A stretch of 64,000 nucleotides of DNA from NCBI GenBank assembly GCA_020073645.1, contig JAIQET010000007.1:1-64000 (forward strand). The letters are read 5' to 3'. Below the pieces are notes generated by a model. That model was not told the origin of the DNA, searched no databases, and worked only from the letters and a program-made list of their open reading frames with translations. Positions 46,200-54,332 of the stretch are shown piece by piece (positions within the stretch are counted from its first letter, which is position 1; the number at the start of each line of letters is the position of its first letter). The DNA is from Terriglobia bacterium. GTDB taxonomy: Bacteria; Acidobacteriota; Terriglobia; Terriglobales; Acidobacteriaceae. The position numbers and the translations under genes were made by a program.

Positions 46200-47708
46200 C
46201 TGGATCGTTGGTTTCGACGCTCGCTCTATGCGGCCCTGCTTGGGCTGGTGGCGCAGGCGTGTCTCGCCGAGAGCAATCCCAAAGTGGCCCTCGATACCAG
46301 CGAAACTTTGTTCACGGTCATGACCGCCCTGAATGCCTGTGGATACGACCAGGAACTGGAGGTCTCCGATCCCCTGCGGGGCCAGATCCGCAGCGAAGTC
46401 GCCAAAGCCATTCAAGCTTCCCCCGAGGTCAAAGACGCAACCCGGGCCATGTGCCAGGTCTATGATGACCATCAGCAGCCCGACTCTTCGCGCACCCTGG
46501 CGCAGTTTGTGTCGCTGGCGTTGTATTTGAACCCGCCACCGGCGCTCACTCCCAAAGTCCGCGACACTGAGCTTCCCCCCGACGCCACCGCGGTGTTCGG
46601 GTTCCTCCCGTTGGTGCAGAAGTTCTATGAAGTGGCTGGATTGCACGCCATCTGGGAACGCCATCGCGAGGCCTATAGCGCCTTGACCGATCGCTATCAC
46701 GAGCCCTTGTCCAAGATGTTGTTCGACACCGAGATCTATTTGAAGCTGCCCTCCGCGGGATACCTGGGGCACCAGTTCACGGTTTACCTTGACCCCATGG
46801 GGGCTCCGGGCCAGACCAATGCCCGCAACTACGGCGCGGATTACTTTGTGGTGATTTCCCCGGGAAAGGCATCTTCACTCAAGGTGGAGCAGATTCGCCA
46901 CACCTATTTGCACTACCTGCTCGATCCCCTCGCGCTGAAGTACCCCACGGCCCTGAAGCGCCTCGACCCGTTGCTGGAGGCCGTCAAGACTGCGCCCATG
47001 GACGAGAGCTTCAAGAACGATGCTTCCCTTCTGGTCACGGAGTGCCTGATACGTGCCATCGAAGCCCGCACCGGCCCCTTGGGAAAGGCCTCGGAAGACG
47101 AACGCGACCAGGCCATCGAGCGGTCCATGGAGCAAGGTTTCGTTTTGACTCGCTTCTTTTATGACGCACTGGTCCGGTTTGAGAAGGATCCCGCTGGGCT
47201 GCGTAATGCGTACGGGGAAATTCTCAACAGCATCGAAGTAGGGAAGGAAGTAAAGCGGGCGGCGCTGATCCAGTTTGCCGCCCAGGCGGATACCGAACTC
47301 CTCCACTTGTCTCGGCCCCTGGAAGGTAAACTCCTGGTGACGGCCGAGCAGCGTCTTTCCGCCGGGGACGCGGAAACCGCGCAAAAATTGGCCCAGGAAG
47401 CGCTGGACGAGAAAAGTGAAGACCCCGGCCGGGCTCTGTTCATCCTTGCCCAGGTCGCCACCATGAATCGCGACATGCAGGGCGCCCGCAGCTATTTCCA
47501 GCGGGCCCTGGAGGTGGCGCAGGAACCCAAGGTGGTAGCCTGGTCACACATCTACCTGGGAAGGATTTTCGATTTACAGGAAGACCGTGAAGCGGCGCTC
47601 GACCATTACCGGGCCGCTTTGAGCGCCGGCGCCTCGTTGCCGGAAGCCAAAGCCGCAGCCGAGCGCGGGCTTCAGCAGCCCTACGAGCCACCCAGTCATG
47701 CGCAGTAG
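46200..47708 (+). CDS. Exported TPR-repeat protein, probable CTG start
   Basis: The protein reads LDRWFRRSLYAALLGLVAQACLAES from a CTG at 46200, a clear signal peptide with a basic n-region. GGAGG ends five bases before the CTG. No ATG, GTG or TTG precedes it in frame back to a stop; the first GTG (46248) falls inside the signal peptide. A long helical region of about 350 residues follows, then several TPRs (ALFILAQVATMNRDMQGARSYFQRAL, AWSHIYLGRIFDLQEDREAALDHYRAAL). Length 502. Function unknown. Confidence 0.8.
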   Translation: MDRWFRRSLYAALLGLVAQACLAESNPKVALDTSETLFTVMTALNACGYDQELEVSDPLRGQIRSEVAKAIQASPEVKDATRAMCQVYDDHQQPDSSRTLAQFVSLALYLNPPPALTPKVRDTELPPDATAVFGFLPLVQKFYEVAGLHAIWERHREAYSALTDRYHEPLSKMLFDTEIYLKLPSAGYLGHQFTVYLDPMGAPGQTNARNYGADYFVVISPGKASSLKVEQIRHTYLHYLLDPLALKYPTALKRLDPLLEAVKTAPMDESFKNDASLLVTECLIRAIEARTGPLGKASEDERDQAIERSMEQGFVLTRFFYDALVRFEKDPAGLRNAYGEILNSIEVGKEVKRAALIQFAAQADTELLHLSRPLEGKLLVTAEQRLSAGDAETAQKLAQEALDEKSEDPGRALFILAQVATMNRDMQGARSYFQRALEVAQEPKVVAWSHIYLGRIFDLQEDREAALDHYRAALSAGASLPEAKAAAERGLQQPYEPPSHAQ

Positions 47709-47765
47709 GGCTGGAACGCAAGAACGAATGATCGTGATCCCATGGTTGCAACTTAAGGAGAAATC

Positions 47766-48674
47766 ATGAAGCGTGTAGCGATGATCATCGTGATCCTGGC
47801 GATGGCAACTGTCTTGTCGGCGCAGCAGCAGGGCACACAGAACCCGCCGGCAGCTCAGCCCGGCGCCGGACAATCGGGCACGGCGCAGCCCGGCACCCCT
47901 GCCCCTCCGGCCAAACACCCGCCGCAAGCCAAGACCCAGCCGGAATTCGATGCCTATAAGGCAGTCGCGGTCACGACTGACCCGGTCGCCTTTGAGAAGG
48001 CAGCCGACGATTTTGCCACCAAGTTCCCGGACAGCGAATTGCGCGTGGTGTTGTTCCGCAACGGCATGCACCTCTATCAGGGCGCCAATAACGGCGACAA
48101 GATGCTCGACATGGGCCGCAAGGTGCTGAAGATCGATCCCGATGATCCCGAGGCCCTGGTCGGCGTGGCTGAAGTTCTCGCCGAACGCACCCGCGACACC
48201 GACCTCGACAAGGATCAGCGCCTGGACGAAGCCATGAAAAATGCCCAGCGCGCGGTGGAGACGATCGATACGGATATCATTGCGCCAGCGGAAACGCCGA
48301 AGGAGCGGCTTGACGCTTACAAAGGTTTTTTGCGTTCCACGGCTTATTCGATCATGGGCACCCTGGCGCTAAACAAGGAGAAGTTCGCGGATGCGGAGAA
48401 TTATCTCCGCAAGTCCATCGATGCTTATCCCGCACAGCCCGATCCGGTGGCAGTGCTCCGCCTGGCGGTGGCGCTCGACAAGCAGGACAAGTATCCCGAG
48501 GCGCTGAAGGTGGCCAACCAGGCGGTGGCACTGACCCAGGAAAACACCAACGCAGGAACGGTCGCTCGCCAGGAACGGGACCGGTTGATGAAGCTCACGA
48601 ACAGCGGGACTCCCGCTCCGGCCCCTAAACCGCCGGACGGCGATGCCCAGAACCAGGCCTCACCGAAGAACTGA
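47766..48674 (+). CDS. Exported TPR-repeat protein
   Basis: The 302-residue protein has a signal peptide (KRVAMIIVILAMATVLSAQ), a Pro/Gly-rich linker and tetratricopeptide-like helices (AFEKAADDFATKFPDSELRVVLFRNGMHLYQ, YSIMGTLALNKEKFADAENYLRKSIDAYP). AAGGAGAA precedes the ATG. It follows the TPR protein at 46200 with the same orientation and precedes rnc. Confidence 0.8.
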   Translation: MKRVAMIIVILAMATVLSAQQQGTQNPPAAQPGAGQSGTAQPGTPAPPAKHPPQAKTQPEFDAYKAVAVTTDPVAFEKAADDFATKFPDSELRVVLFRNGMHLYQGANNGDKMLDMGRKVLKIDPDDPEALVGVAEVLAERTRDTDLDKDQRLDEAMKNAQRAVETIDTDIIAPAETPKERLDAYKGFLRSTAYSIMGTLALNKEKFADAENYLRKSIDAYPAQPDPVAVLRLAVALDKQDKYPEALKVANQAVALTQENTNAGTVARQERDRLMKLTNSGTPAPAPKPPDGDAQNQASPKN

Positions 48675-48734
48675 CACGGTGAACCTGTCATGTCGCGGGC
48701 ATGGCTGGCGGGCCCGCGCATTGCAACTCAGACC

Positions 48735-49538
48735 ATGAAGTCACGGGACATTGCGGCGCTGCAATCCGCTCTGGGGTATCGCTTCACTCGCGCGGAACTG
48801 CTGGAGCAGGCGCTGACCCATACTTCCCAGGCCCGGGAGTTGGAAGCCTTGCAGCCGCTCACCCGCAGCCGCGTGGGGGACAACGAGCAACTCGAGTTCC
48901 TGGGCGATTCCGTGCTCGCCCTGGTCACCAGTGAGGAGTTGTTCCATCGCTTTCCTCATTTTCGCGAGGGAGAATTGTCGAAGTTGCGGGCCCACCTGGT
49001 GAGCGAGAAGCATCTGATCCGGGTGGCGCAGCAGCTGGAACTAGGCCACTACCTGCGACTGGGACGAGGCGAAGAAAAGAGCGGCGGACGCAACAAGACG
49101 GCGCTGCTGGTGGATGCGCTGGAGGCCGTTCTCGCGGCCATCTACCTGGATAGTGACTTGGAGACGGCACGCCGCCTCGTCCTGCAGTATATCGTCGCGC
49201 CGGAACTGGAGCGTATCGCTGTCCATGGCAATGGGCTGCCGGTCACCGATTACAAATCGGCCCTGCAGGAAAGGCTGCAAGCGCTCGGACGCCCCCAGCC
49301 GTCGTACCTGCTGGTCAAGGAGCAGGGCCCGGAGCACAGCAAAACCTTTACCATCGAGATCAAACTGCAAGAGCCAGACTCCCCCGCCAAGGCCGAGTTC
49401 GTGGGCCGCGCGGAGGGCTCGACCAAAAAGAACGCGGAGCAGGATGCCGCCCGTCAAGTGCTCGAATATCTGGCTTCCTTGCCCGCCGACTCCCTCGGGC
49501 CGGGAAAGACGAAAGGGGCGCGTGTAGTCCGATCATGA
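48735..49538 (+). CDS. rnc: Ribonuclease III
   Basis: It cleaves double-stranded RNA in rRNA processing. The 267-residue protein has the signature NEQLEFLGDSVLALV, the acidic DALEAVLAAIYLD that coordinates Mg2+, and a C-terminal dsRNA-binding domain (DYKSALQERLQALG to NAEQDAARQVLEYL). ATG 48735 gives a standard length; 48690 adds 15 residues and has a GGTGA. It overlaps the first lepB by ATGA. Confidence 0.96.
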   Translation: MKSRDIAALQSALGYRFTRAELLEQALTHTSQARELEALQPLTRSRVGDNEQLEFLGDSVLALVTSEELFHRFPHFREGELSKLRAHLVSEKHLIRVAQQLELGHYLRLGRGEEKSGGRNKTALLVDALEAVLAAIYLDSDLETARRLVLQYIVAPELERIAVHGNGLPVTDYKSALQERLQALGRPQPSYLLVKEQGPEHSKTFTIEIKLQEPDSPAKAEFVGRAEGSTKKNAEQDAARQVLEYLASLPADSLGPGKTKGARVVRS

Positions 49539-50308
49539 CGGAAGCTGTTCAACCCCAGGCAGAGATAGTTTCACACCACGCACCCACGGACTGGACCATG
49601 TCACTCCAGTCGCTCCTGGGCACCGTGGTCATCGCGGTGTTCGTCATCACCTTCATCGTGCAAGCTTTCCAGATCCCATCGGAATCCATGGAAAACACGC
49701 TCCTCATCGGCGATTATCTGCTGGTCGACAAACTTCGCTATGGCGGGGATGAGTTCTGGGGCCACTTTGTCCCCTATCGTCCGGTGCGCCGCGGGGACAT
49801 CATCGTTTTCCGCTATCCCGTCAACCCCACGCAGCATTTTGTGAAGCGAGTGGTGGGCGTGCCGGGCGATCGGGTGCGGCTCGTCAATCGCCAGGTTTAC
49901 ATTAACGGAGTTCCTCTGCGCGAACCCTACGTGCGCTATACCTCGCGCGCGCACGATGTATTTCGCGATGAGTTCCCGCGCCTGGACCTCCCGGCTCCGG
50001 GGCTGGAAGGGGACTGGTACCTGCAGATGAAGAAACTGGTGGACGACGGACAACTCATTATCCCCGAAGGCCACTATTTTGTGCTCGGCGACAACCGCGA
50101 CGAGAGTCTGGACAGCCGCTATTGGGGCTTTGTCCCCAAGGAAAATGTGATTGGACGTCCCTTGCTGATCTACTGGTCGGTACGCGATGTCAATGACGAC
50201 ATGCCCATTGCCTCCACCCCAGGTGATAAACTCTTTCACTTCGCTTACGCGGCAACCCACTTGTTTCAGATCACCCGCTGGGACCGCACATTTCGGATAG
50301 TCAACTAA
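49535..50308 (+). CDS. lepB: Signal peptidase I, first copy
   Basis: The 257-residue membrane-anchored enzyme removes signal peptides of exported proteins. It has an N-terminal membrane helix (LGTVVIAVFVITFIVQAFQI), catalytic S51 in IPSESMENTL, the general base K104 in FVKRVVGVPGD, and the box GDNRDESLDSRYWGFVP. It overlaps rnc by ATGA, and a second homologue follows, so this is a tandem duplication. Confidence 0.96.
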   Translation: MTEAVQPQAEIVSHHAPTDWTMSLQSLLGTVVIAVFVITFIVQAFQIPSESMENTLLIGDYLLVDKLRYGGDEFWGHFVPYRPVRRGDIIVFRYPVNPTQHFVKRVVGVPGDRVRLVNRQVYINGVPLREPYVRYTSRAHDVFRDEFPRLDLPAPGLEGDWYLQMKKLVDDGQLIIPEGHYFVLGDNRDESLDSRYWGFVPKENVIGRPLLIYWSVRDVNDDMPIASTPGDKLFHFAYAATHLFQITRWDRTFRIVN

Positions 50309-50345
50309 GGGGCGCTGCAGCGCCCGACGACGGGACGAAGATCTG

Positions 50346-51113
50346 GTGGCCAAGAAAGAAACCAAGCAGCCGGAAAAACCGCGCGAAACGACAGTCGAGT
50401 TCCTGGCCTCGTTGGCGGCGGTGCTGGTGACCGGCCTCTTCATCATCACCTTCATCGTGCAGGCCTTCGAGATTCCCTCCAGTTCCATGGAGAACACCCT
50501 GCTCATCGGTGACCACGTGTTCGTGAATCGCGAGCAGTTCGCGCCATCCACGCGTTGGGCTGGTCCTCTGCTTCCCTACCGGCAGATCCACCGCGGAGAC
50601 ATCGTCGTCTTTCTCTCTCCCGCGGAACCGGGCCTCTATGTCGTGAAGCGGATCATGGGCGTTCCCGGCGACCACATCCATCTGCGCGACGGCGTGGTCT
50701 ACCGTAATGGTGAAAAGCTGGACGAACCGTATGTCATCCATAGCGGCGCGGACGTCCCCAATCCCTATCGCGACAACTTCCCGGCGGTTCCGCCCTCCGA
50801 TTTCAACAACGTCACCCCGGAGTGGGAGCTCATGGTCAGGCAGTACATCCAGGGCGATGACTTGGTGGTCCCCGCCGACAGCTATTTCGGCATGGGCGAC
50901 AACCGCGACGTCAGCTACGACAGCCGCTATTGGGGGTTCATCCCCAAGCAAAACGTGATCGGCCGGCCGATGTTCATCTACTGGTCGTTTGAAACGCCGC
51001 CCAACCAGTATTTGGAAAAAGAATTCAGCCAGCGGATTGGCTTCCTGGCCCACGTGGTCATTCACTTCTTCGACGAAACCCGGTGGCGGCGAACCTTCAG
51101 GGTGGTGCGTTGA
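50346..51113 (+). CDS. lepB: Signal peptidase I, second copy
   Basis: A 255-residue paralogue of the preceding gene starts at GTG. It keeps S47 in IPSSSMENTL, K101 in VVKRIMGVPGD and GDNRDVSYDSRYWGFIP. It has a longer soluble segment (DVPNPYRDNFPAVPPSDFNNVTPEWELM). The two copies may differ in substrate choice. Its stop overlaps the TTG start of the AsmA-like gene. Confidence 0.95.
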   Translation: MAKKETKQPEKPRETTVEFLASLAAVLVTGLFIITFIVQAFEIPSSSMENTLLIGDHVFVNREQFAPSTRWAGPLLPYRQIHRGDIVVFLSPAEPGLYVVKRIMGVPGDHIHLRDGVVYRNGEKLDEPYVIHSGADVPNPYRDNFPAVPPSDFNNVTPEWELMVRQYIQGDDLVVPADSYFGMGDNRDVSYDSRYWGFIPKQNVIGRPMFIYWSFETPPNQYLEKEFSQRIGFLAHVVIHFFDETRWRRTFRVVR

Positions 51114-53644
51114 GCTTTCTCCGCTCCAGACGCGGCGTCGTACTAGCCATCCTCGTGCTGGTGGTGGCGCTGTTTTGGATACGGCCCGGGGCAGAGTGGC
51201 TGCGTTCCCGGATCGTTCACTCCATCAGTCTTGCCCTGGGACAATCCGTGGAGATCGAGCATGTCAGCCTGCGTCTGCTGCCCCAGCCCGGCTTTGATCT
51301 CGACAATTTCGTGGTCCATGACGACCCCGCGTTCAGCGCCGAGCCCATGCTGCGCTCCCAGGAGGTCACAGCTGCTCTCCGTCTGACCTCCCTGCTCCGT
51401 GGCCGGCTGGAGATTGCCCGCCTCGATCTCACCGAGCCCAGCCTCAACCTGGTGCGCAACCGCGAAGGACATTGGAACATCGAGAATCTTCTCGAACGCG
51501 CCGCCAAAACCCCGGTCGCCCCGACCGGCAAAGCGAAGACCGAGAGCCGCCCGGGCTTCCCATACATTGCGGCGGACCGCGGCCGCATCAACTTCAAATT
51601 CGAGCAGGAGAAAAAGCCTTACGCTCTGACCGACGCGGATTTCAGTTTCTGGCAGGATTCAGAAAATACCTGGGGCACGAGGCTGAAGGCGCAGCCCGTC
51701 CGTACCGATTTCAACCTTACCGACACCGGACTGCTCCGGGTCAGTGGATCATGGCAGAGAGCCGCCAGCCTGCGCGAGACGCCGCTTCAGTTCACCCTGT
51801 CGTGGGACGGGGCGCAACTCGGCCAAGCCACCAAACTCGCCTACGGCAATGACAGGGGCTGGCGCGGAACCGTCGCGTTGTCGGTCAAACTCTCCGGCAC
51901 ACCGGCTGGCCTCGCCGTGCAAACCGAAGGGTCCGTGCAGGACTTCCACCGCTACGACATCCTGGGCGGCGGCTCCTTTCGATTGGCAGCACACTGTAAC
52001 GGTCACTACAGTTCTCTGGACCAAACTCTTTCGAACATTGCCTGCCAGGCTCCAGTGGGGAACGGTGCGCTCAGCCTGACTGGGAGCATCACCGGCCTCC
52101 GGGATTCCCGCACGTACGACCTGGCTCTGCTCGCTCAAAATGTGCCCATCCAGTCGCTGGTTGCGTTCGCCCGTCACACCAAGAAAGACATCCCCGACGA
52201 CCTGCTCGCAACCGGTAAGCTCGATGCGAACCTCAAAGTGCACCGCCAGGCTGATGCGACTGCTCCTGTCTGGGAAGGCGATGGCCAGACCTTAGGGTTT
52301 CAGCTGAGGTCGAAGCTTGCAGACAACGAAATGGTGCTGGACCGGATTCCGTTCGCGGTGTCTTCCGTTTCCCCGGCCGGCCTCACGGCAAAGAACCGCC
52401 ACGGCCGAGCCGCCCAGGCAGTTCCTCCGGCAGAGAATCGCCTGAGCATAGGCCCGTTCAACCTCGCGCTGGGCAGGCCACAACCCGCCACGGTACAGGG
52501 TTGGGTTTCGCGTTCCGGATACGACCTGCTGGTGCAGGGCGAGGCGCAGGTGCAGCGGCTGCTGCAAGTGGCGCGAACCGTGGGGCTCCCGGTTCCCAGG
52601 CCCGCTGCTGACGGCGCCGCCAGAGTGGATCTGCAGATTGCCGGCGCCTGGACCGGATTCGCCGCTCCCCGGGCGACTGGGACCGCGCAACTGCGCTCCG
52701 TCCGCGCGGAAGTGCGCGGCCTCAACATCCCGCTCGAAATCGCATCGGCGAATTTGCTGCTGACGCAGGATGAAGTCAGCGTGCAGAACCTGAGCGCTGC
52801 TTTGGGGAACAGCACCTGGCGTGGATCCCTGGTGCTGCCGCGTCCGTGCCTGCCGGCCGCCTGTGCCATCCGCTTCGATCTCCATGCCGACGAGATCGCG
52901 ACCGGAGAACTCAGCCAGTTACTCAATCCCTACCCTCGCAAGCGCCCGTGGTACCGGTTTCTATCGCCCTCGCCGGCGCCAGGAGCGTCTTACCTGGCCA
53001 CCCTGCATGCAACTGGAAAGCTCACCGCCAATCGGGTACAGATTGATAAGCTCGTCGCCGGCAAAGTGTCCGCCAACATTGATCTGGAGAACGGCAAGCT
53101 CCGGCTCTCCGGCTTGAGCGCAGATGTGCTTGGCGGGAGACACCTCGGCGAATGGAAAGCCGACTTCACCGCCAGGCCGCCCGAGTACAGCGGCAGCGGG
53201 AGCTTGGAGCATGTCGTTCTCGCACAACTGGCCGACGCCATGCACGACCCCTGGATCACCGGCGTGGTGACGGCAAAATACCGCGTGACCACTTCCGGTA
53301 TGACCAAGTCCGAACTCCTCGCTTCTGCCACGGCCACGCTGCAGGTGGACATGCGCGATGGATCGCTCCCCCACATTGCGCTGGTCGGGACCCCCGGCCC
53401 TTTACACATTCATCGCCTGGTAGCCCAAATGCTTCTCCGCAACGGCGCCTTTGATATTCAGGAAGGCAAACTGGAGACGCCCGGCGGCATCTACCAGTTA
53501 AGCGGCACTGCATCTCTGGGCCGTGCTTTGGATGTGAGACTCTCGCGAGCTGGCGCCCACGGGTTCAATATCACGGGTACCCTGACCGAGCCCCGCGTGG
53601 TGCAAGCCACCGTCCCGGAGACGCAAGCCGCCCTGAAACCATGA
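51110..53644 (+). CDS. AsmA-like large envelope protein
   Basis: The 844-residue protein starts at TTG (51110) with AGGGTGG upstream, overlapping the lepB stop. It has an N-terminal membrane anchor (RRGVVLAILVLVVALFWI), then GQSVEIEHVSLRLLPQPGFDLDNFVVHDDPAF as in AsmA/TamB-family proteins, and a very long beta-rich region. AsmA-like proteins carry phospholipids between membranes or affect outer-membrane assembly. The C-terminal part (MRDGSLPHIAL, FDIQEGKLETPGGIYQLSGTASLG) is AsmA_2-like. Confidence 0.85.
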   Translation: MSFLRSRRGVVLAILVLVVALFWIRPGAEWLRSRIVHSISLALGQSVEIEHVSLRLLPQPGFDLDNFVVHDDPAFSAEPMLRSQEVTAALRLTSLLRGRLEIARLDLTEPSLNLVRNREGHWNIENLLERAAKTPVAPTGKAKTESRPGFPYIAADRGRINFKFEQEKKPYALTDADFSFWQDSENTWGTRLKAQPVRTDFNLTDTGLLRVSGSWQRAASLRETPLQFTLSWDGAQLGQATKLAYGNDRGWRGTVALSVKLSGTPAGLAVQTEGSVQDFHRYDILGGGSFRLAAHCNGHYSSLDQTLSNIACQAPVGNGALSLTGSITGLRDSRTYDLALLAQNVPIQSLVAFARHTKKDIPDDLLATGKLDANLKVHRQADATAPVWEGDGQTLGFQLRSKLADNEMVLDRIPFAVSSVSPAGLTAKNRHGRAAQAVPPAENRLSIGPFNLALGRPQPATVQGWVSRSGYDLLVQGEAQVQRLLQVARTVGLPVPRPAADGAARVDLQIAGAWTGFAAPRATGTAQLRSVRAEVRGLNIPLEIASANLLLTQDEVSVQNLSAALGNSTWRGSLVLPRPCLPAACAIRFDLHADEIATGELSQLLNPYPRKRPWYRFLSPSPAPGASYLATLHATGKLTANRVQIDKLVAGKVSANIDLENGKLRLSGLSADVLGGRHLGEWKADFTARPPEYSGSGSLEHVVLAQLADAMHDPWITGVVTAKYRVTTSGMTKSELLASATATLQVDMRDGSLPHIALVGTPGPLHIHRLVAQMLLRNGAFDIQEGKLETPGGIYQLSGTASLGRALDVRLSRAGAHGFNITGTLTEPRVVQATVPETQAALKP

Positions 53645-54219
53645 GGGCCTCTCGCGCGCTTTTGCTGGTCGTGCTTGTCTCTGCCTTCCTGACCGCGCAA
53701 ACCACTTCCGTTGATTCCAGCGCCGTCGCCAGCATGGAGCGCAAGTTGCAGCACATCGAGAGCAACGGTGCGCTGTCCCACCCTGACCCTACCCCGACGG
53801 AATTTACGGAGCATGAGATCAACTCCTATCTCGCATCGGGAAAAGTCAAATTGCCGGTGGGCGTGCGGTCGGTACATCTCGAAGGTCAACCAGGCGTTGT
53901 GACGGGAACATCGCGGGTAGATTTCGATCAACTCAAAGCCGGACGGCGTTCTTCCAATCCCCTGCTTTCCGTGTTTACCGGTATCCACGAAGTGGTGGTT
54001 GTGGCTCACGCGCACGGCAGCGGCGGACAAGGCTTTGTCAATGTGGATTCAGTGGCGCTCGACAACGTGGACATCCCGCGCTTCGTCCTGCAAATGTTCG
54101 TCGAGAAATATCTTCAGCCAAAGTATCCCAACATCGGCCTCGATTCCCGCTTCACCCTGCCCGACCGGATTGACGTGGCGCTAGTGGGGATGCACAAGTT
54201 GACAGTGATGCAGAAGTAG
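53641..54219 (+). CDS. Exported protein of unknown function
   Basis: The 192-residue protein starts with an ATGA overlap after the AsmA-like gene and has a signal peptide (RASRALLLVVLVSAFLTAQ). Its body (EFTEHEINSYLASGKVKLPVGVRSVHLEGQPGVVTGTSRVDFDQLK) resembles small lipid-binding envelope proteins, but I do not name a family. The coupling suggests a role with the AsmA-like protein. Confidence 0.75.
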   Translation: MRASRALLLVVLVSAFLTAQTTSVDSSAVASMERKLQHIESNGALSHPDPTPTEFTEHEINSYLASGKVKLPVGVRSVHLEGQPGVVTGTSRVDFDQLKAGRRSSNPLLSVFTGIHEVVVVAHAHGSGGQGFVNVDSVALDNVDIPRFVLQMFVEKYLQPKYPNIGLDSRFTLPDRIDVALVGMHKLTVMQK

Positions 54220-54248
54220 TCGCTGCTGAAAAGTTTGGTTTTGGGTGG

Positions 54249-54310
54249 CGCAGCGCTTCAGCGCTGCGATCACTGGCCTGCAAATGAAGGCTTCAGCCGC
54301 TGAGGTGCTT
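54249..54310. repeat. Intergenic hairpins around GCGCAGCGCTTCAGCGCTGCG
   Basis: CGCAGCGCT-TC-AGCGCTGCG forms a perfect nine-base-stem hairpin, followed by GGCTTCAGCCGCTGAGG. It lies between convergent genes and could serve as a transcript end for both. Confidence 0.65.
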
Positions 54311-54332
54311 GTCTTGCCTTTCCAGCAGCTTC

